Shown here: positions 18,877 to 27,862 of the stretch, piece after piece
Numbering within the stretch: the first letter of the stretch is position 1
Layout of the letters: the number at the start of each line of letters is the position of its first letter
NCBI RefSeq assembly: GCF_035918095.1
Contig: NZ_CP109137.1
Location: 2,792,001 to 2,856,000 of the forward strand
Origin: Streptomyces sp. NBC_01750
GTDB taxonomy: Bacteria > Actinomycetota > Actinomycetes > Streptomycetales > Streptomycetaceae
DNA length: 64,000 nt
Direction of reading: 5' to 3'
Made by a program: the position numbers and the translations under genes
Notes under the pieces: generated by a model
Told to the model about the DNA's origin: nothing
What the model saw: only the letters and a program-made list of their open reading frames with translations
Databases searched by the model: none

Positions 18877-19023
18877 TCCTCCGCCCCGGGGGTTCGACTC
18901 CGGGCGCACCAGCGGCATGATGTGCCGGACGATCCCTCCCACCCGTCGCCCGACCGGCCCCCCTGGACGAGCGCAGTGCACGCGAACAGGCCATTCCCCC
19001 CACATGCTCCGGGAGTTCCCGTT

Positions 19024-21018
19024 TTGTCCGCAGCTTCGTCCAGTCGCGCCACCGCCGTCGCGGTCGTCGGCGCAGGCCCCCGCGGCACCTCCGTCCTCGA
19101 ACGACTCTGCGCGTCCGCCCGCGAACTCGCCCCGGGGACCCCGCTCACGGTCCACCTGGTCGATCCCGCGCCACCGGGCCCCGGCCGCGTCTGGCGCCCG
19201 GACCAGCCGGCCGAACTGCTGATGAACACGGTGGCCTCGCAGGTGACTCTCTTCACGGACGACAGCGTTGTCTGCGAGGGGCCGATACTCCCGGGCCCGA
19301 GCCTGTACGAATGGGCGGCCGCACACACCGACGAGGCCCTCGGCCCCGACGACTACCCGACGCGGGCCTGCTACGGCCGCTATCTGGAATGGGCCTTCCG
19401 CCGGGCGGTGTCCGGCGCACCGGACACCGTGCGGGTGGCGGTCCACCGGTCGCGGGCGGTACGGCTGGAGGACGACCGGGACGCGGTGGCGGTGCCCACC
19501 GGCGCCGCGGCCTTCCAGACCCTCGCACTCGACGACGGCACCGTCCTCACCGGGCTCAGCGCGGTGATCCTCGCGCAGGGCCATCTCCCGGTGGTCTGCC
19601 GCCAGTCGCAGGCGCATCTCGCCGAGTACGCCGCCCGTCACCCGCGCCTGCGCTACTTCCGGCCCGCCAACCCCGCGGACCTCGACCTCTCGGGCGTCGC
19701 CCCGGGTGAACGGGTGCTGCTGCGCGGCCTGGGGCTCAACTTCTTCGACCATATGGCCCTGTTGACGACGGGCCGCGGCGGCACCTTCGTACGCGCCGAC
19801 GGCGGGAAGCTCGTCTACCGGCCCTCGGGCCGTGAGCCGCGGCTGTACGCGGGATCGCGGCGCGGCGTCCCGTACCAGGCACGCGGCGACAACGCCAAGG
19901 GCCCATCCGGCCGGCATGAACCCCTCGTCCTCACCCCGGATGTGATCGCGGTCTTCCGCAAGCGCGCGGGCGAGGGCGATCCGCCGGACTTCCTGACCGA
20001 GATATGGCCGCTGGTGGCCAAGGAAGTGGAGACGGTCCACTACGAGGCACTGCTCGCCGATCCGCAAGGCTCCGCTCCTCACGGCTTCAGGGACCGTTTC
20101 CTCGACGCGCCCCACGGCAGCGCCCAAGAAGCCGCCGTACTGGACGCGTTCGGGGTCACGGAGGCGGACCGCTGGTCCTGGGACCGGATTTCACGCCCGC
20201 ACGCAGGTGAGCGCTTCGCCTCGCCGGCCGAGCACCGCATCTGGCTCCTCGGCCATCTGCGACAGGACGCCGCGCAGGCCGCGCTCGGCAATGTCGCGGG
20301 TCCACTGAAGGCCGCCCTCGACGTACTGCGCGATCTGCGCAACGAGCTCCGTCTGATCGTGGACCACGCGGGTCTCTCCGGCACCTCCCGGCGCGACCAT
20401 CTCGACCGCTGGTACACCCCGTTGAACGCGTTTCTCTCCATCGGCCCGCCGCGCCGCCGGATCGAGGAGATGACGGCCCTGATCGAGGCCGGCGTCCTGG
20501 AGGTGGTCGGTCCGCGCACCACGATCGGGATGGCGGACGCCGGCTCGCACGACGCCCTGGACGGAGCCTTCACCGCCGAATCGCCTGATGTCCCCGGCTC
20601 TTTCGTGACGGCGACGACACTCATCGAGGCGCGACTGCCGGAACCCGACCTCCGGCGGACCTGTGACGAACTGCTGGAGCGGCTGCTGAAAACCGGCCAC
20701 TGCCGCCCGCACTCCATCGACGGTTACGAAACCGGAGGGCTGGACGTAACACCACGCCCGTACCGTCTGATCAACCGGCAGGGCCGTCCGCACCCGCGAC
20801 GCTTCGCGATCGGCGTTCCCACCGAGGGCGTGCACTGGGTGACCGCGGCCGGAGCCAGGCCCGGCGTCGACTCGGTGACCCTGTCGGACGCGGACGCGGT
20901 GGCGCGCGCCGCCCTGCGCACGCTCGTCATGCCGCAGGACTTGGATCCCGGCAGGGAAACGGAATCCAGGGCGGAAATCAGCCCACGACCAAATGTTGAA
21001 CTTGCAAGCATTGATTAG
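19024..21018 (+). CDS. FAD/NAD(P)-binding protein (FAD_NAD_binding_9 type)
   Basis: 664 aa. The dinucleotide-binding motif AVAVVGAGPRGTSVLERL lies at the N-terminus, followed by DPAPPGPGRVWRPDQP.ELLMNT, typical of the HI0933/NAD_binding_9 family whose best-known relatives are ornithine/lysine N-hydroxylase-like and adenylate-linked flavoproteins. The catalytic role is unknown. I chose TTG 19024 because GGGAG lies 8 nt upstream and the flavin motif starts 10 residues later; an ATG-initiated 698-residue form from 18922 has a Pro-rich extension. Its stop codon is inside an iron box controlling the next gene. Confidence 0.8.
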   Translation: MSAASSSRATAVAVVGAGPRGTSVLERLCASARELAPGTPLTVHLVDPAPPGPGRVWRPDQPAELLMNTVASQVTLFTDDSVVCEGPILPGPSLYEWAAAHTDEALGPDDYPTRACYGRYLEWAFRRAVSGAPDTVRVAVHRSRAVRLEDDRDAVAVPTGAAAFQTLALDDGTVLTGLSAVILAQGHLPVVCRQSQAHLAEYAARHPRLRYFRPANPADLDLSGVAPGERVLLRGLGLNFFDHMALLTTGRGGTFVRADGGKLVYRPSGREPRLYAGSRRGVPYQARGDNAKGPSGRHEPLVLTPDVIAVFRKRAGEGDPPDFLTEIWPLVAKEVETVHYEALLADPQGSAPHGFRDRFLDAPHGSAQEAAVLDAFGVTEADRWSWDRISRPHAGERFASPAEHRIWLLGHLRQDAAQAALGNVAGPLKAALDVLRDLRNELRLIVDHAGLSGTSRRDHLDRWYTPLNAFLSIGPPRRRIEEMTALIEAGVLEVVGPRTTIGMADAGSHDALDGAFTAESPDVPGSFVTATTLIEARLPEPDLRRTCDELLERLLKTGHCRPHSIDGYETGGLDVTPRPYRLINRQGRPHPRRFAIGVPTEGVHWVTAAGARPGVDSVTLSDADAVARAALRTLVMPQDLDPGRETESRAEISPRPNVELASID

Positions 21019-21033
21019 GTCCGCCTAACCTAG
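21015..21033. promoter_or_regulatory. Iron box (DmdR/IdeR/DtxR-type operator)
   Basis: TTAGGTCCGCCTAACCTAG matches the actinobacterial iron-box consensus TTAGGTTAGSCTAACCTAA at 16 of 19 positions and keeps both TTAGG/CCTAA half sites. It overlaps the TAG stop (21016-21018) of the flavoprotein gene and lies 45 bp before the DoxX ATG, in promoter position. DmdR1 with Fe2+ would repress from here. Confidence 0.75.
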
Positions 21034-21077
21034 GGCTTCCCTCGTCGGTTCACGTCCCCAGACCGAAGGAGCCCCCC

Positions 21078-21551
21078 ATGGCACATCCCTCGCTTCCCAC
21101 CCGGCTGAACTCGGCCCAGCCCTATGCGCTCGGCCTGTTCCGCATCGTCGTCGGCCTGCTCTTCACCTGCCACGGCGCCGCCTCGCTCTTCGGCGTCCTC
21201 GGCGGCGCCGGCGGCGGTGGCGGCACCATCCCGGCCGGCACCTGGCCCGGCTGGTACGCGGCGGTGATCGAGCTGGTGGGCGGCGCACTGGTGCTGCTCG
21301 GCCTCGGCACCCGCAGCGCCGCCTTCGTGGCCTCCGGCTCGATGGCGTACGCGTACTTCGACGTCCACCAGCCCAACGCGCTCTTCCCCCTGCAGAACAG
21401 CGGCGAGGGGGCGGCGATGTTCTGCTGGGCCTTCCTGCTGCTGGTCTTCACCGGCCCGGGCGCGTTCGCGCTGGACCGGCTGTTCGTCCGCAACGCGAGC
21501 CGGGCGACGGACGAGGAGCCCAAGGTGCAGGCCGCGGCGGCCGCCGCATAG
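21078..21551 (+). CDS. DoxX family membrane protein, probably iron-regulated
   Basis: 157 aa with four predicted membrane helices; GLFRIVVGLLFTCHGAASLFG and ELVGGALVLLGLGTRSAAF are characteristic of the DoxX/DUF4870-like family. In mycobacteria DoxX works with SodA and SseA in a membrane redox complex; whether that holds here is unknown. GAAGGAG lies 8 nt before ATG 21078. The iron box upstream predicts derepression under iron starvation. The tail is Ala-rich and cytoplasmic. Confidence 0.85.
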   Translation: MAHPSLPTRLNSAQPYALGLFRIVVGLLFTCHGAASLFGVLGGAGGGGGTIPAGTWPGWYAAVIELVGGALVLLGLGTRSAAFVASGSMAYAYFDVHQPNALFPLQNSGEGAAMFCWAFLLLVFTGPGAFALDRLFVRNASRATDEEPKVQAAAAAA

Positions 21552-21565
21552 CCGCTCTTTCCGGA

Positions 21566-21597
21566 GCGCCCGGATCCTCTTCGGAGGGTCCGGGCGC
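21566..21597 (+). terminator. Terminator after doxX
   Basis: GCGCCCGGATCC and GGGTCCGGGCGC pair (one mismatch) around TCTTCGGA, 15 nt after the doxX stop. Confidence 0.8.
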
Positions 21598-21675
21598 TGC
21601 GTCAATCCGCGGAACGTGATGATCCCAACATCGGCTCCCCCCTGGCGATCTCGAGTCGAACCCCAGGCGTACGCT

Positions 21676-21687
21676 GTACAGCTGTAC
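21676..21687. promoter_or_regulatory. Perfect 12-bp palindrome upstream of dedA
   Basis: GTACAGCTGTAC, 59 bp before the DedA start, also reads as a direct repeat GCTGTAC-A-GCTGTAC. Possible operator. Confidence 0.35.
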
Positions 21688-21746
21688 TGCCGCCCCTGCC
21701 GCTCCCCTGCGACGTCGCGGCGTTGTTACGAAACCGGGGAGTTCGG

Positions 21747-22406
21747 GTGCTCGAGAGCGTGGGGTTGCTGACCGGCAGCCCATGGATCTATGCCGTCGTG
21801 GCGCTTTCCGTACTTCTCGACGTCTTCCTGCCCGTGCTGCCCAGCGGAGTCCTGGTGATCACGGCGGCGACCGCCGCCGCGGCGGGCTCGACCAGCGCCG
21901 CCACCGGGTCCGTCGAGACCGCGGCCGGAAAGGTCCCGCACGAGGTGCCCTCACTCCTCGTCCTGGTCCTCTGCGCCGCCACCGCTTCCGTACTCGGCGA
22001 CCTCGTCGCCTACCGGCTGGCCTGGCGTGGCGGCGACCGGCTCGACCGGGCGATCGCCCGCTCGCGCCGGCTGACCACCGCGCAGGAACGTCTTGGCGCG
22101 GCCCTCAGCCGCGGCGGCGGCGCCCTCGTCGTGATCGCCCGCTTCGCCCCGGCCGGCCGCTCGGTCGTCTCACTGGGCGCGGGCGCGGCGCACCGCAAGG
22201 TGAAGGACTTCCTGCCCTGGTCGGCCCTCGCGGGCGTGGCATGGGCGGGTTACAGCGTGGGGCTCGGCTACTTCGGCGGCCAATGGCTCGGCGCGAGCTG
22301 GGTCGGCGCGGCGGTCTCGGTGCTCGCGCTGTTCGCGGCGGGCGCGCTGGCCGCTTACGTCATGCGGCGTCCGGCTCCTGAACCGGCTCCTGAACCGGCC
22401 GCTTAG
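21747..22406 (+). CDS. DedA family membrane protein
   Basis: 219 aa, polytopic. SVLLDVFLPVLPSGVLVITAA near the N-terminus, GDLVAYRLAWRGG, and the DedA core FAPAGRSVVSLGAG (conserved Arg) followed by FLPWSALAGVAWAGYSVGLGYFGG are diagnostic. DedA proteins are linked to undecaprenyl-phosphate or phospholipid flipping and membrane homeostasis. GTG 21747 is chosen because GGGGAG lies 5 nt upstream. The C-terminal tail (PAPEPAPEP) overlaps the convergent DUF2277 gene by 47 nt. Confidence 0.88.
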   Translation: MLESVGLLTGSPWIYAVVALSVLLDVFLPVLPSGVLVITAATAAAAGSTSAATGSVETAAGKVPHEVPSLLVLVLCAATASVLGDLVAYRLAWRGGDRLDRAIARSRRLTTAQERLGAALSRGGGALVVIARFAPAGRSVVSLGAGAAHRKVKDFLPWSALAGVAWAGYSVGLGYFGGQWLGASWVGAAVSVLALFAAGALAAYVMRRPAPEPAPEPAA

Positions 22407-22626
22407 CGGCCCCGCCGGACCCACGGACCTCGAGCCCTTCGAGCAGCTTGCGGGTCGACTCGGCAATCTCGTCTACGGCCTGCTCGAAGATCTCACGGTT
22501 GTGCGCGGCTGGGGCCCGGAATCCGGACACCTTGCGCACGAACTGCAGGGCTGCGGCGCGGATGTCCTCCTCAGTGGCCTCTTCGGGGAGCACGGGCGGG
22601 CGGAGGGTCTTGATACTGCGGCACAT
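22360..22626 (-). CDS. DUF2277 protein
   Basis: 88 aa. MCRSIKTLRPP and ATEEDIRAAALQFVRKVSGFRAP..HNREIFEQAVDEIA match DUF2277, a small helical cytoplasmic family of unknown function. A PVQEP repeat lies at the C-terminus. Its 3' end overlaps the convergent dedA gene. ATG start. Confidence 0.88.
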   Translation of the reverse strand: MCRSIKTLRPPVLPEEATEEDIRAAALQFVRKVSGFRAPAAHNREIFEQAVDEIAESTRKLLEGLEVRGSGGAAKRPVQEPVQEPDAA

Positions 22627-22731
22627 GTGTTCAGTGTGCCCCGTGCGCCGGCCGCAGGGCGAGGCCTTCGGAGTCCGGCGACCTGACCGCCCTCCCCGGC
22701 CGGCCGACCGACCACCCGACCGCTGCCCATG

Positions 22732-22771
22732 CCCAAGGCCCCTCCGTCTGCCGGCGAAGGAGCCTTGGGCG
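22732..22771 (-). terminator. Terminator of the serine hydrolase gene
   Basis: GCCCAAGGC pairs with GCCTTGGGC and an inner CTCC with GGAG, 20 nt beyond the stop of the minus-strand gene ending at 22792. Confidence 0.7.
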
Positions 22772-22791
22772 TGCATCTGTACGTTCTGCGG

Positions 22792-23943
22792 TCAGGTGGT
22801 GGCGGCCCTGACGACTGCCGCGGCGAGCCGGTCGTTCTCCACGGAACCGCCGCCGGGCGGGAAGGGGAAGCGGCGCCGCACGTAGCCGTACGCGACGCCA
22901 CTGGCCGGATCCGCGAATGCCTGCGCTCCCGCCGCTCCGCCGTGACCGAAGGCATCCTCGCCCAGGAACGGGTACTGCACACCGAGCGCCTGGAAGCCGA
23001 GGCCGAACTGATCCTCTTCACCAGTGACCACATCGGTGCCCACCGAGTGGAGCCGGGCGAACTCCGCAATCGTGTCCGGCTTGAGCATGGGCGCCCTGCC
23101 GTCGACCTCGCTGATGGCCGCCGCGTACATCGCAGCGACCCCGCGGGCGTTCCCCACCCCGCCCGCCGAGGCCTGGCCGAGGGCCCGCACCGCGCGCGTG
23201 TTGGCAAGCTCCACCAGGTCGGTGGGCGGCTCGGCGTTCAAGCCGAAGGCGATCGCCATGAGACTGTCCGGGGCCGGCGCGTCCGCCCGGAGCTCGGCGA
23301 GCCGCTCCGGTGTGGTCCGCATCGGCAGTACGTCCAGATAGCGCGATTCCAGCGCTTCGGGCAGCCCGAGATGGAAGTCGAGCCCGTACGGGGCCCTCAC
23401 CCGCTCCTCGTACAGCTCCTGGATCGAGCGCCCGGTGACGCGGCGTACCACTTCGCCGGTGAGAGCGCCGATGACGAAGGCGTGGTACCCGTACGCCGTT
23501 CCCGGCTCCCAGTACGGCCGCAGGCCCGCCAGCCGCGCGGCGAGCAGCCGGTCGTCGGCCAGCTCCGCGATGCTGAACCCGCCGTCGACGCCGATCAGTC
23601 CGGCTCGGTGCCCGAGCAGCTCCCGAAGCGTGAGCCGGCCCTTGCCCTCGGCCGCGAACTGAGGCCAGTAGGAAGCGACTTCACGGTCGAGCTCGAGCAG
23701 GCCGTCCTGCACGAGCAGTGCGACGACGAGATGCGCCGCGCCCTTGGTGACGGAGTAGACGCCGGTGAGCGAGTCGCCCGCCATCCCGTCTCCGGCCCAC
23801 AGGTCGACCACCTGCTGCCCGTTCACGTACGCCGCGAGCTGAGCGCCGGACTCGGTGATCCCCTCGGCAAATACAGCGTCGAACTCCTCCCTTACGCCTT
23901 CGAAACCCTCCGCGACAGTCCCCTGCACGCCGGCCTCGGACAT
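22792..23943 (-). CDS. Class C beta-lactamase-fold serine hydrolase (EstB-like)
   Basis: 383 aa. The catalytic S-x-x-K is in YSVTKG near residue 65, the second motif is the Tyr in GTAYGYHAF, and the third block is FGHGGAAGAQAF near residue 340. No signal peptide, so it is an intracellular esterase or peptidase rather than a penicillin-binding enzyme. The order and WPQFAAEGKGRLTLRELLGHRAGL block are typical of Streptomyces EstB-like hydrolases. Substrate unknown. Confidence 0.9.
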   Translation of the reverse strand: MSEAGVQGTVAEGFEGVREEFDAVFAEGITESGAQLAAYVNGQQVVDLWAGDGMAGDSLTGVYSVTKGAAHLVVALLVQDGLLELDREVASYWPQFAAEGKGRLTLRELLGHRAGLIGVDGGFSIAELADDRLLAARLAGLRPYWEPGTAYGYHAFVIGALTGEVVRRVTGRSIQELYEERVRAPYGLDFHLGLPEALESRYLDVLPMRTTPERLAELRADAPAPDSLMAIAFGLNAEPPTDLVELANTRAVRALGQASAGGVGNARGVAAMYAAAISEVDGRAPMLKPDTIAEFARLHSVGTDVVTGEEDQFGLGFQALGVQYPFLGEDAFGHGGAAGAQAFADPASGVAYGYVRRRFPFPPGGGSVENDRLAAAVVRAATT

Positions 23944-24219
23944 TGATCCTCCCCAGTGATCATCAACACTCACCGGACGCCAACCACGGGGCACCGTAAG
24001 GAAATTCCCCCTGTCGCGGACCCCCCGGCCCCTCCCCGAGCAAACCGGGCACCGCCGGAGCCGTCCCTTCACGCCGTGATCAGCCCGCGGGGCAACGACA
24101 AGCCTCTTGCCGCAGAACTCATCCAGGGCTCTTCGCCGGCGCCGGCGCTCCTCAGCACCGCAAGCACCGAGCCCAAAACCTGTTGGGAGCTCATCTGGCT
24201 GTCCGTCATAGTCTTGGCC

Positions 24220-24603
24220 ATGGCTTCTTTTGTGGACCACGTGAGCATCGACTGCGCCGACACCTACCGGCTCGGCACTTTCTGGGCCGAGGTGCTCGGC
24301 ACCAAGATCAGCGACGAGGACCAACCCGGCGACCCCGAGGCCCTGGTCGAGGCCCAGGGCATCTCGCTCCTGTTCATCGCCGTCCCCGAGGGCAAGACGG
24401 CCAAGAACCGGATCCATTTCGACATCCGGCCCACGGACCGCACCCGTGACGAGGAGGTCGAGCGCCTGCTCGCCCTCGGCGCCACCCTGGTGGGCGACCA
24501 GCGCCGCGCCGACGGCTCCGGCTGGGCCACTCTCGCCGATATCGAGGGCAACGAGTTCTGCGTCGAGCGCAGCGCCGCCGAGCGGGCCGCCGACCCGTCC
24601 TGA
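24220..24603 (+). CDS. VOC (glyoxalase/bleomycin-resistance) family protein
   Basis: 127 aa with two beta-alpha-beta-beta-beta modules: FVDHVSIDCADTYRLGTFWAEVLG at the start and NRIHFDIRP..ERLLALGATLVGDQRR later, ending ADIEGNEFCVER. The metal-ligand positions His (DHVSID), His (IHFDI) and Glu (EGNEF) are kept. The substrate cannot be told. CATAGT lies 7 nt before the ATG, so the mRNA is probably leaderless. No gene is seen in the 276 bp upstream. Confidence 0.86.
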   Translation: MASFVDHVSIDCADTYRLGTFWAEVLGTKISDEDQPGDPEALVEAQGISLLFIAVPEGKTAKNRIHFDIRPTDRTRDEEVERLLALGATLVGDQRRADGSGWATLADIEGNEFCVERSAAERAADPS

Positions 24604-24715
24604 ACCAGCCGGGCTGATCCCCGACCTACCGCGCCCGATCCTCGCGATATGTGCAATATGCCCCTTATCGTGCATTTCGACGGATGACCTCTGCGGCCGG
24701 GACGGGGCTGGGGAA

Positions 24716-26119
24716 GTGGCGAGTGCGGAGTCGGCCCGTGGAGGTGAGCCCGCGCCGCCTCCTGAGTCCGGGCAGCGGTCCTGGGCGCCTCTGGTGGCGG
24801 TGTGCGCCGGGTATTTCATCGTGATCCTGGATGTGACGATCATTAACGTCGCTGTGCCGGTGATCGGCCGGGATCTGTCGGCGTCGCTCACCGGCATCCA
24901 ATGGATCACCAACGGCTACACCATGGTCCTCGCCGGACTCCTGCTGACCGGCGGCGCGCTGGGCGACCGGCTGGGCAACCGGCGTGTCTTCTGCTCGGGC
25001 GTGGCTGTGTTCACCGTGGCCTCGGCCGCGTGCGCGATCGCACCGAGTACGCCGTTCCTGGTTGCCGCCCGGCTGCTGGAGGGGCTCGGCGCGGCGTTGA
25101 TCGTGCCCGGTTCACTGGCCCTGCTCCAGCAGGCATACCCGGCACCGGCCGCACGCTCGCGGGCCTTTGGGCTGTGGGGTTCGATGGCGGGCATCGCCGC
25201 CTCCACCGGGCCGCTGCTGGGCGGGCTGGTCGTCACCACGGTGGGCTGGCGCTGGGTGTTCCTCATCAACCTGCCCGCCGGGATCGTCTGCCTGGCGTTG
25301 ACGCTGCGGCATGTGACGCGATCGCCCAGGCGCGCCGACCGGCCCCTGGACTGGCCGGCGCAGTGCGCGATCGTGGTGGCGGTCGCGCTGCTGACCGCCG
25401 CGCTCAACGAGGCCGGCCGGCGGGGCTGGACCGATCCGGCCGTCCTTGCCGCGGCGGGCCTGTCCGCGCTGGCCGCCGCCACGCTCGTCGTGCGTGAGCG
25501 CCTGGCCCGACACCCCGTGCTCCCGCCGAGCCTGCTGCACTCCCGAGCGATGAGCGGCGGAGCCCTCATCGGTGCGCTGTTCAACTTCGGCTTCTACGGC
25601 ATGGTGTTCACTGCCAGCCTGTACTTTCAGCGCCAGCGCGGCTTCAGCGCCCTCGGCACCGGGGCAGCGCTGTTCCCGGCGGTAGCGATGACCATGTTCG
25701 CCTCCGTCCTGTCCGGGCGACTGGCCCGAAGAACCGGCCATCGCCCGCTGGTTGTCTCCGGCATGCTCCTGGCAGCCCTGGGGCTGGCCGGATGGGCCGC
25801 AGGACCCGGCTCCCCCTACCCGCTGCTCGTGGCCCCGATGATGGCTGCGGGATTCGGCACCTCCTTCGCTCTCACGGGCGCCACCGCCACCGTGATGGGC
25901 GCCGCCCCCGCCGGCTACTCGGGAACCGCCTCCGCACTGTTCAACACCACCCGTCAGGTGGGTAGCGCCACCGGCGTAGCCCTGGGCGGCACCCTGCTGG
26001 CCACGGCGACGGACTACAACGCAGGGGTGAGAACCAGCATGGCCATCGGCGCACTCGCTTACCTGACCGCCGCAATCCTGGCGTGGCTGTGCGTGCCGAC
26101 GAAATCCGAAGGAGCATGA
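24716..26119 (+). CDS. DHA2-type MFS drug exporter
   Basis: 467 aa, 14 predicted membrane helices. GYFIVILDVTIINVAVPVIG is the motif D1 region, ITNGYTMVLAGLLLTGGALGDRLGNRR is motif A, and GPLLGGLVVT..GWRWVFLINLPAG is motif C plus loop, all typical of EmrB/QacA. Substrate unknown. Unlike the exporter at 10.4-12.4 kb it has no C-terminal extension. GTG 24716 is the best start on content but has only a weak GGGGAA immediately upstream; the frame stays open for 90 codons before it. Confidence 0.85.
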   Translation: MASAESARGGEPAPPPESGQRSWAPLVAVCAGYFIVILDVTIINVAVPVIGRDLSASLTGIQWITNGYTMVLAGLLLTGGALGDRLGNRRVFCSGVAVFTVASAACAIAPSTPFLVAARLLEGLGAALIVPGSLALLQQAYPAPAARSRAFGLWGSMAGIAASTGPLLGGLVVTTVGWRWVFLINLPAGIVCLALTLRHVTRSPRRADRPLDWPAQCAIVVAVALLTAALNEAGRRGWTDPAVLAAAGLSALAAATLVVRERLARHPVLPPSLLHSRAMSGGALIGALFNFGFYGMVFTASLYFQRQRGFSALGTGAALFPAVAMTMFASVLSGRLARRTGHRPLVVSGMLLAALGLAGWAAGPGSPYPLLVAPMMAAGFGTSFALTGATATVMGAAPAGYSGTASALFNTTRQVGSATGVALGGTLLATATDYNAGVRTSMAIGALAYLTAAILAWLCVPTKSEGA

Positions 26120-26224
26120 GCCGCGGCCAACCGATAGGGGGCGGTCCCGAGGCCGGACAACCACCGTCGCGGCGACCGAGCCGTGACCGCGCACGAGCCG
26201 CCGGCCGCCATTAGGCTTGTACAG

Positions 26225-27862
26225 GTGACGTGGCCGGTCATCTTCGTGGTGGATCGCAACCCGAGTTCGCTCGGTGTGGTGCTCTCCGACCTCACACGAC
26301 GGTTCGGCAGAGCATTCACGGTGAAGGGCGCGAGCTCGCCGGAAGCTGCCCTCACCGCAATACAGGAACTGGCGCGGGCCGAGGCACCCGTCGCACTGCT
26401 TCTCGTGGACGACAGCTCCGTCGATGTCCTCACGCGGGCACATGAGCTGTATCCGCGCGCCAAGCGTGTGCTGCTCGTGGATCGCGACTACTCGTCGACC
26501 AGCCCGGCCGTACAGGCGATCGCACTCGGCCGCGCCGACTACCACATCGTGCGGCCGTGGGCGGACGACGAGACGCTGTACCGCGCGGTGGGTGAGTACC
26601 TGTCCGCGTGGACGAGGGATCAGGAACCGAAATTCCAGCTGTTCCGCGTCGTCGCCCGAAAGGGCGACCGCCGTGTGCTGCAGCTGCGCGATGTGATGGC
26701 GCGCTTCAACCTGCCGTGCACGGTCTACCCGGCCGAGGAGAAGGCCGGACGGCGTCTGCTGAGGGAGGCCGGCATCGACGCGTCGCACCTGCCGGTGGTG
26801 ATCCGCCATGACGGCCAGGCGTTCATCGATCCGAGCCTGCCCGATCTCGCGCGCGCGCTCGGGGTCAGCGTCACGAACGACATGGATGTCTCCGACGTCA
26901 CCATCGTCGGTGCCGGGCCGGCCGGCCTGACGGCGGCCGTCTACGCCGCGTCCGAAGGACTGGACACCGTGCTGCTCGAAAAGGCCATCTCAGGTGGGCA
27001 GGCCGGGACGAGCCCGATGATCAGGAACTATCCAGGGTTCCCCCACGGCATTGCCGGCGGCGACCTCATGGAGCAGACCTGCGAACAGGCGTGGCTGATG
27101 GGAGCGCACATCGTCTTCGCGCAACAGGCGATCGCGCTCGAACGCCGCGGCGACCGGCCGGTGGTGCACATGCTGGACGGCTCCGAGGTCAGCGCACGCG
27201 CGGTATTGATCGCCACAGGTGCCGACTGGCGGCGGCTCGGCGTGCCGGGCCTGGAAGCCCTGGTCGGTTCCGGCGTGTTCTACGGCACGGCCGTGGGCGA
27301 GAGCCGCGCGATGCGAGACCAGGACGTCTTCATCGTCGGCGCCGGGAACTCGGCCGGCCAGGCCGCGATGCATCTGGCCAAGCACGCTCGCACGGTCACC
27401 TTGGTGGTTCGGGGCGACAGCCTCGCGAAGTCAGCGTCGGCCTATCTGGTGCGTGCCATCGAGGCGACGCCGAACATCATCGTCCGCCATCGGACGGAGG
27501 TGGTCGACGGTGGCGGCGATGAGCGCCTGGAACACCTGACGCTCGGGGATCGCACGGCGGGCACCGTCGAGCGGGTTCCGGCAGCCGCACTGTTCATCAT
27601 GATCGGCGGTGAACCGCACACGCAGTGGCTCCCGGACAGCATGGCGCGAGATGGGCAGGGCTACCTGGTGACCGGGCGCGAGATCCGCGAGGAATCCCCG
27701 GCGGGGTGGCCACTCGACAGAGACCCCATGCCGCTGGAGACGAGCGTGCCCGGTGTATTTGCGGCGGGAGACGTACGGAAGGGCTCGATCAAGCGTGTCG
27801 CCTCGGCGGTGGGCGACGGAGCCACGGCCGTTCGCCTGGTGCACGAGTACCTGGGCGGCTGA
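26225..27862 (+). CDS. Fused pseudo-receiver / thioredoxin-like / thioredoxin-reductase-like flavoprotein
   Basis: About 545 aa in three parts. Residues 1-125 resemble a response-regulator receiver (VIFVVDRNP, LLLVDDSS), but the acidic pair is VDRN and the conserved Lys is missing (IVRPW). Residues 130-215 look like a thioredoxin/glutaredoxin-fold module lacking CxxC (one Cys, NLPCTVYP). Residues 220-545 are a TrxR-like FAD/NAD(P)H domain (VTIVGAGPAGLTAAVYA, FIVGAGNSAGQAA, PGVFAAGDVRKG) without the redox CxxC. It probably binds FAD and NADPH but does not reduce thioredoxin by the usual route. GTG 26225 is 7 nt after TAGGCT; GTG 26183 is the alternative. Confidence 0.82.
   Translation: MTWPVIFVVDRNPSSLGVVLSDLTRRFGRAFTVKGASSPEAALTAIQELARAEAPVALLLVDDSSVDVLTRAHELYPRAKRVLLVDRDYSSTSPAVQAIALGRADYHIVRPWADDETLYRAVGEYLSAWTRDQEPKFQLFRVVARKGDRRVLQLRDVMARFNLPCTVYPAEEKAGRRLLREAGIDASHLPVVIRHDGQAFIDPSLPDLARALGVSVTNDMDVSDVTIVGAGPAGLTAAVYAASEGLDTVLLEKAISGGQAGTSPMIRNYPGFPHGIAGGDLMEQTCEQAWLMGAHIVFAQQAIALERRGDRPVVHMLDGSEVSARAVLIATGADWRRLGVPGLEALVGSGVFYGTAVGESRAMRDQDVFIVGAGNSAGQAAMHLAKHARTVTLVVRGDSLAKSASAYLVRAIEATPNIIVRHRTEVVDGGGDERLEHLTLGDRTAGTVERVPAAALFIMIGGEPHTQWLPDSMARDGQGYLVTGREIREESPAGWPLDRDPMPLETSVPGVFAAGDVRKGSIKRVASAVGDGATAVRLVHEYLGG

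Noticed and set aside
21640..21700. tRNA-like T-loop (GGGTTCGACTCGAGAT on the minus strand) before dedA
   Set aside because: No acceptor stem, D-arm or anticodon arm can be built around it.
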